From: Chryseobacterium aureum
Lineage (GTDB): Bacteria > Bacteroidota > Bacteroidia > Flavobacteriales > Weeksellaceae
Direction: 5' to 3'
Assembly (NCBI RefSeq): GCF_003971235.1
Contig: NZ_CP034661.1
Location: forward strand, 124,001-188,000
DNA length: 64,000 bases
The notes beneath the pieces were generated by a model. The model was given only the letters and a program-made list of their open reading frames with translations, was not told the origin of the DNA and ran no database searches. A program made the position numbers and the translations under genes. Of the stretch, positions 18,857-27,335 are shown piece by piece; the first letter of the stretch is position 1, and the number at the start of each line of letters is the position of its first letter.

Positions 18857-19357
18857 ATGGCAGAATATTACGCAAAATCAAGTAATTCTTTATCTTTTGA
18901 AATTACAAAAGAAGAAAAATTAATTGGAAAACTTACCTACACAAGCTGGTTTAAATTTAATGCTGTTATTGAAATTACAGGTGGACAGACCTATCAGGTG
19001 GAGCCAAAAGGTTTTTGGGGAACGACCATTGAGCTTAAAGATCATGAAAGGGTGCTTCTGAAATTCAGAATGAACTGGAATGGGGAAATTGTAGTGCAGA
19101 CCTATTTTGATGGGATCAAAAATGGCTACCTTTTTAAGCACAGAGGGATCTTTAAAGAAGCATTTGTGCTTACAGATCAGGACGGCGTTGAGCTGATGAT
19201 TATAAAACCGCACCTGAAGTGGACTTCCATGAATTACGAATACCAGATCACCACTTCTGATGCCTTTGAAACCCTTCCCGAAAAAGAAATTGTTTTAATT
19301 AATGCATTGCATTGTGCCAATTATTACATGTCAATGATGGCATCTGCAGTACTCTAA
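18857..19357 (+). CDS. Uncharacterised 166-residue protein
   Basis: I do not recognise this protein with certainty. It has no signal peptide and is rich in beta-strand-like segments (KLIGKLTYTSWFKFNAVIEI, YQVEPKGFWGTTIEL, VVQTYFDGIKNGYLFKHRG). It ends in a helical stretch (INALHCANYYMSMMASAVL). The pattern of paired strands around one C-terminal hydrophobic helix is reminiscent of tubby/LURP1-like beta-barrels, but this is only an impression. A decayed copy of its 5' half lies at about 14868-15065. A convergent terminator follows. Confidence 0.65.
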   Translation: MAEYYAKSSNSLSFEITKEEKLIGKLTYTSWFKFNAVIEITGGQTYQVEPKGFWGTTIELKDHERVLLKFRMNWNGEIVVQTYFDGIKNGYLFKHRGIFKEAFVLTDQDGVELMIIKPHLKWTSMNYEYQITTSDAFETLPEKEIVLINALHCANYYMSMMASAVL

Positions 19358-19399
19358 AAACTCCAGCCGGAAAGAACCCAATTACAGCTATCATAAAAT

Positions 19400-19425
19400 A
19401 AGCTGCCTCAGAAGACAGCTTGTTT
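19400..19425. terminator. Bidirectional hairpin between convergent genes
   Basis: AAGCTG and CAGCTT (19400-19405, 19416-19421) with partial pairing inside, followed by TGTTTTA. It lies between a plus-strand and a minus-strand gene end. Confidence 0.5.
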
Positions 19426-19459
19426 TAGGATGAGATTACACTTCTCTTCAATAGGTTTT

Positions 19460-20476
19460 CTAATGCCTGTTATCACAATTTATCGGTAAATTCTTCTCGT
19501 TCTTATCTAAAAAGCTAATAGAAGGACAGCCAAAAGAATAGGCAATGAATCCAAAGATGACAGGAGGTCTTCCTTTGAAAAGGTGCCCGGTCCATTGGAA
19601 AATGTTGGCATTATCAGCATCTATTCCATAAAGTGGAAAAAACTCTCCGCCATCACTATCTGCAAGAGAAAATGTCTTCTCAGCAATTTTTTTCTGGTGA
19701 TCATTAATGACTACAAGCCTGCGCTCCACAATATTTTGTTCTTCAAGATAATCCTGCAGATAATACGTCATATTTTCATACTGCGACTGGTAGGTTTTCC
19801 CCAGGGTAAATTTAGAATGGGTAAAATATTTTTTGGATACATCAGTTTTGGCTTTTTGCCATTTCACAGCCTGCATTTTATTTTCTACAAAAGGATTTTT
19901 GTTTCCAAAATAAGCGATGGAATTATTAAATCGGTCGGCATCTGCTATTTTTTGGTGGGTTGCTACCTGAAAGCCCATCATATAAGAATCCGGATCTAAA
20001 TCTTCACTATCTGTATAAGGACTTAAATAAGCTACGGCCTTTAATTGGCTGATTGGCATTTTTTGAAGCTTGTTAGTGCCATACTTATAAATATACAGTG
20101 AATCATGTTCTGTAAGGTGAATTCCCTCAAGGAGTTTTTTCCTGCTTGGAGCATCCAGTTCAAAATGCTGAAGCTCCTCAAAAGACATCTGTTTATGATT
20201 CTTGGCAATGCCTTCAGGAATAGGCTGCTCACCTTTATAAATATCTGAAACAGAAATAAAAATAGTGGCCTCAGAATCTTTTTCCGCAGATGAAATGGTA
20301 GACAGGCTGAAAATAGTAAAATTAGTATAATCAATCCTGTCTTCTGCTTTTGTCATTCTTACAGAATCTTTAATGATATTTGTTTCTTGGGCAGATACTT
20401 TCTTCTCTTCTTTCTTACAGCCTGTAATTACCAGCTGACAACATATAATTGCTGAAATGGTTTTGATCTTCATCAT
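19460..20476 (-). CDS. Uncharacterised outer-membrane-type lipoprotein
   Basis: A 338-residue protein with a lipoprotein signal peptide (KTISAIICCQLVITGC, cysteine at about 20 followed by charged KKEEKK). The mature part has no family I recognise. It contains EDLDPDSYMMGFQVATHQK and a C-terminal GHLFKGRPPVIFGFIAYSFGCPSISFL. A second ATG one codon in is an equally possible start. It lies 22 bases downstream of the retropepsin-like gene (20499-21353) in the same direction, so the two are probably co-transcribed and may work together in the envelope. Confidence 0.7.
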   Translation of the reverse strand: MMKIKTISAIICCQLVITGCKKEEKKVSAQETNIIKDSVRMTKAEDRIDYTNFTIFSLSTISSAEKDSEATIFISVSDIYKGEQPIPEGIAKNHKQMSFEELQHFELDAPSRKKLLEGIHLTEHDSLYIYKYGTNKLQKMPISQLKAVAYLSPYTDSEDLDPDSYMMGFQVATHQKIADADRFNNSIAYFGNKNPFVENKMQAVKWQKAKTDVSKKYFTHSKFTLGKTYQSQYENMTYYLQDYLEEQNIVERRLVVINDHQKKIAEKTFSLADSDGGEFFPLYGIDADNANIFQWTGHLFKGRPPVIFGFIAYSFGCPSISFLDKNEKNLPINCDNRH

Positions 20477-20498
20477 ATTATTAATAATGTATAGTTTT

Positions 20499-21353
20499 CT
20501 AATTCATTGTATAGTAAGGTTCTGAAAAATATTTGCTGGGTTTTATATAGGCCATCTTCCTTTCAGCATCGATGATCCAGATAAATCTCCGGAGCATATC
20601 GGCACCCAGATAGCTTACATGCTGATTCTTGAGTTCTCCGGAGAAAAATCCTACCGAAACATCTTTGAAAATACTGTTTCCTAATTTAAAATAAGGAAGA
20701 ACAGCCTGTTTCGTTATCAGAGTTTTTCCCTCAGCGTTTTTCAGAATTTTTTCTCCTTTTATCTTCAGTATTGTATCAAGATTTTTTTCATCTGCAAAAT
20801 CGTTGCTGTACAGAATAGCGCCCGAAAATCCGGATTGCAGCACAAAATAGGTTTCCTGCTGTTGCTTTCCATCAATAATCTGATCTGCGGCAAGATAAAA
20901 GGCATCATGATCTGCAATGATCGGGATAGGCTGATAATCTTTCAGGTCAGGCATCTTGTCGTATATTACAAACTGGCCGTTATCATAATCAATTTTAAAT
21001 GCTTTTCCTTCGAAAATTCCGGTTCCGATTTTTCCGTCGGCTTCATACCCCGTTAGCTGATGATCAAAAAAACGGACCTCTTTCTGCGTAATTTTTCCTA
21101 TTTGTACCGTATTATGATCACTGATTTCTTCTTTAGTGAAGATAATATGATCTGCCTTCCGCTTGCTATCGGGAGAAATTGAATAATCTTTCATTGCGAT
21201 CTGGAACATCAGATCCAGAGAATCCTTTTTGTTGACAAGGGTTTTAACAATGATATTATGATGTTTTGTGATCCGGAAGGGAATCGTCTGCTGGGCTTTT
21301 ATGCCATAAAATCCGGCAGAAAGCAGTATAAAAAGAACTGTTTGTTTGAGCAT
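20499..21353 (-). CDS. Exported retropepsin-like protein lacking both catalytic aspartates
   Basis: A 284-residue protein with a signal peptide (LKQTVLFILLSAGFYGIKAQ). The mature part has the layout of two-lobed bacterial aspartyl-protease-like proteins: a strand pair leading to LDLMFQIA (48-53) and later YFVLQSGFSGAILYSN (169-184). Near the end are LGADMLRRF and WIIDAERKMAYI, which match the usual GxdlLrrf and D..k.... of that family. Where active members have D-T-G, this one has Q-I-A (51-53) and Q-S-G (173-175). It may therefore be a binding or structural protein. The fold assignment is from pattern only. Confidence 0.6.
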   Translation of the reverse strand: MLKQTVLFILLSAGFYGIKAQQTIPFRITKHHNIIVKTLVNKKDSLDLMFQIAMKDYSISPDSKRKADHIIFTKEEISDHNTVQIGKITQKEVRFFDHQLTGYEADGKIGTGIFEGKAFKIDYDNGQFVIYDKMPDLKDYQPIPIIADHDAFYLAADQIIDGKQQQETYFVLQSGFSGAILYSNDFADEKNLDTILKIKGEKILKNAEGKTLITKQAVLPYFKLGNSIFKDVSVGFFSGELKNQHVSYLGADMLRRFIWIIDAERKMAYIKPSKYFSEPYYTMN

Positions 21354-21545
21354 TATTGGTGATTAGTGTTTTAAAACCTTAAAATTACCCCATTATCTTT
21401 GGAAAAACAAATAATAAATCGGCTTAAAATTGTTTCGAAGTATAAAATTATGAACAGTTATAAGGATATATAAGCTAGAAATTACCGACATGCACAATTG
21501 AAGTTATTGATGAACTTTTCATAGTTTTGCGGACTAAAAGCCTTT

Positions 21546-22430
21546 ATGAAAAAATATTTATTAGGAATTTTATTCTTTTCGATTATATCATGTGGAAGTT
21601 CTGATGAACTAGACAATCAAATACCCAGTACTGATCCACTATTAGGCAAAATTAAAACACTTACCCTTAAGGATGAAGAGATAGCAAATGGTATAGCTTC
21701 CCTTGTTCAGAAACAGGATTTTAAATTTGAATACAACAATGATAAGCTGATTAAAGTTTGGGATAGTAATGGTGACTACACTGAAAATCTTAGCTATACC
21801 AATGGTTTGCTTACTTCGATTTCTATCGAGGGAAACACTTATGTCATGGACATGTCTAATCCTTATCCATTTAGTGAAAAGAGGCAACTTATCTATGATA
21901 ATAATCAAAGGCTTGTAAAAGTAAAAAATTTAGACTCAAGCAATGTAAAGAATTATAAAACGTTTGAGTACCCCTCTTCAGATGTTATTATTGTGAAAGA
22001 TTATACTGATTATTACTCTGGAGCAACAGTCAATACGGAAATGCTTAAAATCTTTATGAGTAATCAGAATGTTACCAAAGTTGAAAGATATGAGGATGGT
22101 AATTTATCCAAACTAAGAGATGTTCTTACCTATGAATATGATCAGAAGATAAATCCTAATTTTCTGATAGACAAAAACAGGATGTTGGCATTGCCTAATT
22201 ATGCCTATAATATTTTTTTACTTCAGAATTACTCACAAATTTCTAAGAATAATGTGAGTAAAATGATAAAATATTATTTCGGTTCTTTACCAGACAGTCC
22301 GAAAAAAGAATTTGAAATAATTTCCCAATATCAAAATAACGGTCTCCCTTCTACAATTTATTATCAGGAGAAGATTTCAGATAATACTCCAATTAATTTT
22401 ATAAGAGTTTCTGCAGTTTATGGATATTAA
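21546..22430 (+). CDS. Lipoprotein with YD-repeat-like segments
   Basis: A 294-residue lipoprotein: the signal peptide KKYLLGILFFSIISC ends at a lipobox cysteine near residue 16, followed by GSSDELDNQ. The mature part reads FEYNNDKLIKVWDSNGDYTENLSYTN and RQLIYDNNQRLVKVKN. This strand pattern is typical of the DUF4595/RHS-like lipoproteins that are frequent in Flavobacteriia. No enzymatic motif is visible. It is AT-rich and stands alone, divergent from the 20499-21353 gene. Confidence 0.65.
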   Translation: MKKYLLGILFFSIISCGSSDELDNQIPSTDPLLGKIKTLTLKDEEIANGIASLVQKQDFKFEYNNDKLIKVWDSNGDYTENLSYTNGLLTSISIEGNTYVMDMSNPYPFSEKRQLIYDNNQRLVKVKNLDSSNVKNYKTFEYPSSDVIIVKDYTDYYSGATVNTEMLKIFMSNQNVTKVERYEDGNLSKLRDVLTYEYDQKINPNFLIDKNRMLALPNYAYNIFLLQNYSQISKNNVSKMIKYYFGSLPDSPKKEFEIISQYQNNGLPSTIYYQEKISDNTPINFIRVSAVYGY

Positions 22431-22492
22431 ATTCTTTTTTATATAAATTTAAACCTCGTAAGAAAGCTTATGAGATTTTTTATTTTCATGAA

Positions 22493-23002
22493 ATGAGAAT
22501 ACACCAAAAAAACATATCTACTCCATTGGGAGAAATGATTGCCTGTGCTGTAGATCAGGGAATCTGTCTGCTTGAATTCACAGACCGGAAGAATATTGAA
22601 AAACAATTGAAAGCTTTGTCAAAGTTTCTGAAAGCTGAAATTGAAGAAAAAGAGCATCCCCATTTTGTACAGCTGGAGGAAGAGCTTAAAGAATATTTTG
22701 AAGGAAGGAGAACTCATTTTGAAGTTCCTTTATGGACCACGGGAACAGAGTTTCAGGAAAAAGTCTGGCAGCTGCTCCGTGAAATCCCGATGGGAGAAAT
22801 AAGAACCTATAAACAGCAGTCAGAAATACTGGGAAACCCGAAAGCCATACGTGCTGTAGGAACAGCCAACGGAATCAATAAAATTGCCATTTTAATCCCC
22901 TGCCATCGTGTGATAGGCTCTGATGGTCAGTTGGTAGGATATGCCGGAGGCATCTGGAGAAAACAAAAATTACTGGAATTGGAAAAGGCTATTTTGTTTT
23001 AG
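22493..23002 (+). CDS. ogt: Methylated-DNA-[protein]-cysteine S-methyltransferase
   Basis: It removes alkyl groups from O6-alkylguanine in DNA by suicide transfer to an active-site cysteine. The motif IPCHRVIG places the acceptor Cys at residue 137, and the helix-turn-helix segment before it reads EIPMGEIRTYKQQSEILGNPKAIRAVGTANG. The N-terminal RNase-H-like domain covers about 1-80. Length 169 fits Ogt/MGMT and excludes an Ada-type fusion. Confidence 0.94.
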   Translation: MRIHQKNISTPLGEMIACAVDQGICLLEFTDRKNIEKQLKALSKFLKAEIEEKEHPHFVQLEEELKEYFEGRRTHFEVPLWTTGTEFQEKVWQLLREIPMGEIRTYKQQSEILGNPKAIRAVGTANGINKIAILIPCHRVIGSDGQLVGYAGGIWRKQKLLELEKAILF

Positions 23003-23165
23003 AAAATATTTTATTATTCAGGGTAAAGTTACAGATCAGATTCATTTTTAAAAGGGAATTGGTTAAAATAATGCTGCTATAGAAGAATATCGTAAAAACA
23101 AAATTATTGAATTCAGAGAAAGCTATTTCATTTTGATTTTTGTAATTTTAAGCAAAAATTTACAC

Positions 23166-23768
23166 GTGAAAAAGTTAATATTAGCAGTTTGCATTTCAGT
23201 TTCAGCATTCAGTTTTGCACAGGATTATTCTGTTCCGGCAGCAAGTCCGCGTCAGAAGGTAGAGCAGCAGTTCTCAATGTCTAAGATTTCTATCGACTAC
23301 GGAAGACCGGGAGTGAAAGGACGTAAAATTTTTGGAGAGCTGGTTCCTTATGGACAGGTTTGGAGAGCGGGAGCTAACTCATCTACAAAAATTACTTTCG
23401 GACAGGCAGTGAGTTTCGGTGGGAAAATAGTGCCCGCAGGTACCTATGGTCTTTTCATTGTTCCTTCAGAAAAAGAATGGAAAGTAATCCTGAATAAAGA
23501 CTTCCAACAGTGGGGGGCATATACTTATGATCCTAAGCAGGATGTGGTAGATGTTACGGTACCGGTTAATAAGCTGGCAGACAAACAGGAGTGGTTCGAA
23601 ATCACATTGAATCCTACAGATGAAAACTCAGGAAACCTGGTGATCAAATGGGATATGGCGCAGGCTGAAGTTCCTTTGAAACCTTCAAAATTAGACACCG
23701 TCATCAAGATTTCCGACAAGTTGAAAGAGATCAAGAAAATAGAATCAGATTCTACTAAAAAGAGCTAA
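23166..23768 (+). CDS. Exported DUF2911 protein
   Basis: A DUF2911-family protein. I place the start at GTG 23166, giving a signal peptide KKLILAVCISVSAFSFAQ. The frame is open back to 23133, but that would put residues before a normal signal. The core SMSKISIDYGRPGVKGRKIFGELVPYGQVWRAGANSSTKITF and GTYGLFIVPSEKEWKVILNKD are hallmarks of this family, whose function is not known. It is followed after 3 bases by an acetyltransferase gene. Confidence 0.82.
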   Translation: MKKLILAVCISVSAFSFAQDYSVPAASPRQKVEQQFSMSKISIDYGRPGVKGRKIFGELVPYGQVWRAGANSSTKITFGQAVSFGGKIVPAGTYGLFIVPSEKEWKVILNKDFQQWGAYTYDPKQDVVDVTVPVNKLADKQEWFEITLNPTDENSGNLVIKWDMAQAEVPLKPSKLDTVIKISDKLKEIKKIESDSTKKS

Positions 23769-23771
23769 CCT

Positions 23772-24299
23772 ATGAATTTTTCTGTTCAGCCCGTTTTAGA
23801 GAACTATGAATATCAATTAATCCCCTTACAGCAAGGGGATTTTGAATCTCTATATGAAGTAGCATCCGATCCTAAAGTGTGGGAGCAGCATCCCAACAAA
23901 GACCGGTATAAGAGAGAAGTTTTTGAAAACTTTTTTACAGGAGCTATGGAAAGTAAAGGTGCTTTCAAAATTATTGAGAAAGCTACCGGAGATGTATTGG
24001 GAAGCAGCCGTTACTATGATTTTGATGAAAAGGATCATCATATTTTCATCGGGTATACTTTCTACGGTACAAAATCATGGGGAAAAGGGATCAATCCTCA
24101 GGTTAAAAAGCTGATGCTGGATTATATCTTTCAATTTGTAGATAAAGTTCATTTTCATGTCGGAAAAGAAAATTTCCGTTCGCAAACCGCTTTGGAAAGA
24201 TTGGGAGGACAAAAAATTGCTGAAGAAGAGGTTGCTTATTTTGGAGAAGCTTCCAGAACCAATTTCGTGTATGAAATTAAAAAAGAAGACTGGGTATGA
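23772..24299 (+). CDS. GNAT-family N-acetyltransferase
   Basis: A 175-residue GNAT protein of the RimJ/RimL-like group. YQLIPLQQGDFESLYEVASDP forms the first strand and helix, DVLGSSRYYDFD and IFIGYTFYGTKSWGKGINPQVKKLMLDYIF contain the acetyl-CoA-binding loop, and HVGKENFRSQTALERLGG is the usual C-terminal motif. The acceptor substrate is not predictable. The stop overlaps the start of the cupin gene by 4 bases. Confidence 0.85.
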   Translation: MNFSVQPVLENYEYQLIPLQQGDFESLYEVASDPKVWEQHPNKDRYKREVFENFFTGAMESKGAFKIIEKATGDVLGSSRYYDFDEKDHHIFIGYTFYGTKSWGKGINPQVKKLMLDYIFQFVDKVHFHVGKENFRSQTALERLGGQKIAEEEVAYFGEASRTNFVYEIKKEDWV

Positions 24300-24667
24300 A
24301 AAAATACAAAATACAGCAATCACCTTTTGTAGTGCCTACTACAGACGGAAAGCTGATTGAGGAGCATTGGGGGAATTCCACAGGAAATGCTAATGTGTCC
24401 ATTGCTCATATGGTGGCGCCTCCGGATTGGAGCGAACCTCACCAAACCCCTGAATTTGATGAATTTACGTACATCATTTCGGGGAAAAAACAGTTCGAAA
24501 TCGACGGCGAAATTGTCGTTTTGGAAAAAGGACAGAGCATCCTGATTGAAAAAGGAGCACGAATCCGCTACAGCAACCCGTTTTCAGAACCATGTGAATA
24601 TCTTGCAATCTGTCTTCCTGCTTTCTCTATGGAGCTGGTACACAGAGAGGAAGAAGGTGTAGACTGA
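24296..24667 (+). CDS. Small cupin-domain protein
   Basis: A 123-residue single cupin barrel. Segments APPDWSEPHQTPEFDEFTYIISGKKQFEID and LEKGQSILIEKGARIRYSNP correspond to cupin motifs 1 and 2; His, Glu and His-like positions for metal binding are partly retained. It overlaps the acetyltransferase gene (ATGA), so the DUF2911, GNAT and cupin genes look like one operon. Substrate unknown. Confidence 0.8.
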   Translation: MKKYKIQQSPFVVPTTDGKLIEEHWGNSTGNANVSIAHMVAPPDWSEPHQTPEFDEFTYIISGKKQFEIDGEIVVLEKGQSILIEKGARIRYSNPFSEPCEYLAICLPAFSMELVHREEEGVD

Positions 24668-24686
24668 AAAACAATTAAATAATATT

Positions 24687-24723
24687 AAAAGGCAAATTTG
24701 CTCACCCGCTAATTTGCCTTTTT
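24687..24723. terminator. Bidirectional terminator
   Basis: AAAAGGCAAATT, loop, AATTTGCCTTTTT. It has T-runs on both sides and lies 4 bases from the end of the convergent minus-strand gene, so it serves both. Confidence 0.85.
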
Positions 24724-24727
24724 GATC

Positions 24728-25471
24728 CTATTTTAAAAGTTCTTTCAGGAACATCAGCGTATGATTCCAGGCTCTTTTGGCCATTGTTGGATTATAATCC
24801 GGTGATTTGGGATCCGTGAAGGTATGTTTAGAATGAGCATAGGTGATGATCTGCCAGTCGGCATTTCCTTCATTCATTTCTTTGATGAGGTTATTGTAAT
24901 CATCAGGCGTTACGCTTTTATCATCAGCGGGATTTTCAACAAGAATTTTAGCAGTTAAAGCATCATTTTTTCGACTCTGGTCTTTCGCAAGACTTCCGTG
25001 AATAGAAACAACGCCTGCTACAGGAAGATGTCCTCTTGCAGATTCTAATGCTCCGGTACCTCCGAAACAGTATCCGATGACCGCTACTTTATCAGAAATT
25101 GCCCCATTTTTCTTCAGCTGTTCCAGCGCCAGCGAAATTCTTTTCTGGTATTCCTGATAATTCTGTTTGTAATATCCGGAAGTTTTGGCAGCAGACTCAT
25201 TGTCTGTGGGAATTTTTCCTTCACCGTAAATATCAGCAATAAAAGCAATATATCCTTGCTTTTCAAGTTCAATTGCCGCTGTTTTAGCTTCTTCATCAAT
25301 ACCTTTCCAGGCCGGAAGGATCAATACGCCAGGAAGTTTTTTTCCTGCGTTGGAAGTGATCAGGCCATTCAGTTTCTGTGTGCCGTCCTGATAGGAAACG
25401 GTTTTTAATTTTTGACTGAAAAGGGTTCCTGAGGCCATAATGATTGTGGTTAATAAAATGGAACGTATCAT
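24728..25471 (-). CDS. Exported dienelactone hydrolase family protein
   Basis: An alpha/beta hydrolase of the DLH family, 247 residues, with a signal peptide (IRSILLTTIIMASGTLFS). The nucleophile elbow is GYCFGGTGA, with cysteine as nucleophile as in dienelactone hydrolase. The Asp of the triad is probably in VENPADDKSVTPDD and the His in YAHSKHTF. The export signal suggests it acts in the periplasm on an unknown ester or lactone. Confidence 0.85.
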   Translation of the reverse strand: MIRSILLTTIIMASGTLFSQKLKTVSYQDGTQKLNGLITSNAGKKLPGVLILPAWKGIDEEAKTAAIELEKQGYIAFIADIYGEGKIPTDNESAAKTSGYYKQNYQEYQKRISLALEQLKKNGAISDKVAVIGYCFGGTGALESARGHLPVAGVVSIHGSLAKDQSRKNDALTAKILVENPADDKSVTPDDYNNLIKEMNEGNADWQIITYAHSKHTFTDPKSPDYNPTMAKRAWNHTLMFLKELLK

Positions 25472-25563
25472 AATTATTGTGAATTAGTTGATTGTAAAAC
25501 AGGATTAAAAGTAAGGAATTATTTAAAAGAACTCAACTTCAGGGAAGAATTTCTTCAATTCTT

Positions 25564-25995
25564 TTATTCCGGCCTGTAAAACTGATATTCTCCGTTCTGA
25601 TAGTAAGCATTGATATGCTGAAGGCCATTGGTAAGAATGATTTCTTTCGCTCCGATAATAGAGTTATACCTGGCCGTCTGCTCAAAAGTTTTTTCGGTTA
25701 ATTTAATCTGTGGCGCCTTACATTCAATCAGAATTACGGGTTCTGTTTTTTCAGTAATCAAAAGGTCAATTCGTTTGGTAAGACCGTTCAGGATAATCTT
25801 TTTTTCGGTAATCAAGGCAGATGTAGAATAGGATTTTATGGTAAGATAATAATGTATCCAGTGCTGTCTGACCCATTCCTCAGGAGTGAGCAGAAGATAA
25901 GTTTTACGAACCAAATCATAAATAAAAAACTTATCTTTGTCTTTCTTGAATTTAAAATCAAAAGTTTCCTGAAAATTCAGTTTTGGAAGTTCCAT
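25564..25995 (-). CDS. Nuclease-fold protein related to the N-terminal domain of type I restriction R subunits
   Basis: A 143-residue stand-alone protein starting at MELPKLNFQ (ATG at 25993-25995; the frame extends upstream to 26028 but that overlaps holA). The KRIDLLITEKTEPVILIECKAPQ segment carries the D...ExK pattern of PD-(D/E)xK nucleases, as in the HSDR_N_2 family. LTPEEWVRQHW is also typical of that family. There is no helicase part. It is divergent from holA with only 7 bases between start codons, which is conserved-looking in flavobacteria as far as I recall. The role is unknown. Confidence 0.72.
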   Translation of the reverse strand: MELPKLNFQETFDFKFKKDKDKFFIYDLVRKTYLLLTPEEWVRQHWIHYYLTIKSYSTSALITEKKIILNGLTKRIDLLITEKTEPVILIECKAPQIKLTEKTFEQTARYNSIIGAKEIILTNGLQHINAYYQNGEYQFYRPE

Positions 25996-26002
25996 TAGTA
26001 AG

Positions 26003-27040
26003 ATGAAAGAATTAGATTTAATCCTCAAAAATATTAAAAATAAAGAAGTTTTACCTATTTATTTTTTCCACGGAGAAGAAGCCTACTTTATTGACGTTGC
26101 CGTAAAAGCCCTCGAACACAACTTTTTGGAAGAAGACGAAAAAGCTTTCAACCAGACCGTGACTTACGGAAAAGATACATCTTATCAGGAAATACTTTCT
26201 CTGGCGAGACAGTTTCCGATGATGGGGGATAAGCAGGTGATTATTGTAAAAGAAGCTCAGGATCTGAGATTCAATGAAGAGGAAAACAGGATTCTGGAAT
26301 CTTATGTAGAAAATCCGGTGCCTTCCACCGTGTTGGTTTTTGCCCATAAGCATAAGAAGCTGGACAGCAGAAAAAAAGCCGCCAAAGCCTTAGATAAAGC
26401 CAAAGCCCTTTTCCTGAGTGAATCTGTAAGAGAAAACAATCTTCCGAAATGGATTTCGGATGAATGTGCAAAACTTAAAATCAATACAGCCCCGAATATT
26501 TCTCATCTTCTGGCAGAATATCTGGGCAACGATTTGTCAAGAATCGCGAATGAACTGAACAAGTTAAAAATCATCCTTAAAGAAGGGGAGGTTCTGGACG
26601 GAGCCATTGTTGAAAACCATATCGGAATCAGCAAAGAATATAACGTTTTTGAACTTCAAAAGGCTTTAGGTACCAAAAATGCCAATGCCGCTTTTAGGAT
26701 TGCCCACTTCATGGGTAAGAATCCTAAGAACAATCCTTTCGTCATGATGCTGGCAAGCCTTTATAATTACTTTTCCAACGTTATTATCTACCAGACCATG
26801 GCTGGGCAGCCTCCACAGACCATTGCATCACAGATGGGGGTAAACCCGTATTTCATCAAAGATTATGCGGAAAGTGCAAGACTTTATCCTTTAAAACATG
26901 CAACAAGAGTTATTTCTATTCTGAGAGAATTTGATATGAAAGGGAAAGGTCTTGGAGCCGTTAATATGGGAGAAGCAGAACTGATCAGAGAGCTGGTGTA
27001 CAAAATTATTAATGTAGATAAGATTAAGATGAAGGTGTGA
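26003..27040 (+). CDS. holA: DNA polymerase III delta subunit (clamp loader)
   Basis: The delta subunit opens the beta clamp for loading at the replication fork. The 345-residue length and segments such as LPIYFFHGEEAYFIDVAVKALE at the N-terminus, FPMMGDKQVIIVKEAQDLR, and the C-terminal LYNYFSNVIIYQTMAGQPP and GMGEAELIRELVYKI-like end fit HolA of Bacteroidota. It lacks a full P-loop, as expected for delta. It is divergent from the nuclease-fold gene. Confidence 0.88.
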   Translation: MKELDLILKNIKNKEVLPIYFFHGEEAYFIDVAVKALEHNFLEEDEKAFNQTVTYGKDTSYQEILSLARQFPMMGDKQVIIVKEAQDLRFNEEENRILESYVENPVPSTVLVFAHKHKKLDSRKKAAKALDKAKALFLSESVRENNLPKWISDECAKLKINTAPNISHLLAEYLGNDLSRIANELNKLKIILKEGEVLDGAIVENHIGISKEYNVFELQKALGTKNANAAFRIAHFMGKNPKNNPFVMMLASLYNYFSNVIIYQTMAGQPPQTIASQMGVNPYFIKDYAESARLYPLKHATRVISILREFDMKGKGLGAVNMGEAELIRELVYKIINVDKIKMKV

Positions 27041-27335
27041 TGCGTGTTGCGAGATATGAGGTAACGAGGTTTCGAGGTAAGTGATTGATACAAGGTAATA
27101 AGATACATGATTCAAGGTTTGAGGTCCAAAGGAAAAAAAAGTTTAAATTTTCTTACCAACCTAAACTCCGTACCCCGAAACACAAAACCCCAAAACTCGA
27201 ATTCTGAAAGAATCACCATCGAAATTCAACATATCAGATATTGACAAGTATCATTAAAATAACTTTAAGGAGAAATTAAAAATTCCGAAATTAGCAGTCT
27301 TAATTCAAATTAAATCTTTTCGAACAAAGTAAATT
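27041..27335. other. Repeat-bearing gap upstream of trxB
   Basis: The first half holds repeated GAGGTAACGAGGTTTCGAGG-like units, followed by CTCCGTACCCCGAAACACAAAACCCC, which is roughly their inverse. This is a degenerate intergenic inverted repeat. The last 60 bases before trxB are AT-rich with no clear promoter that I can fix. Confidence 0.5.
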
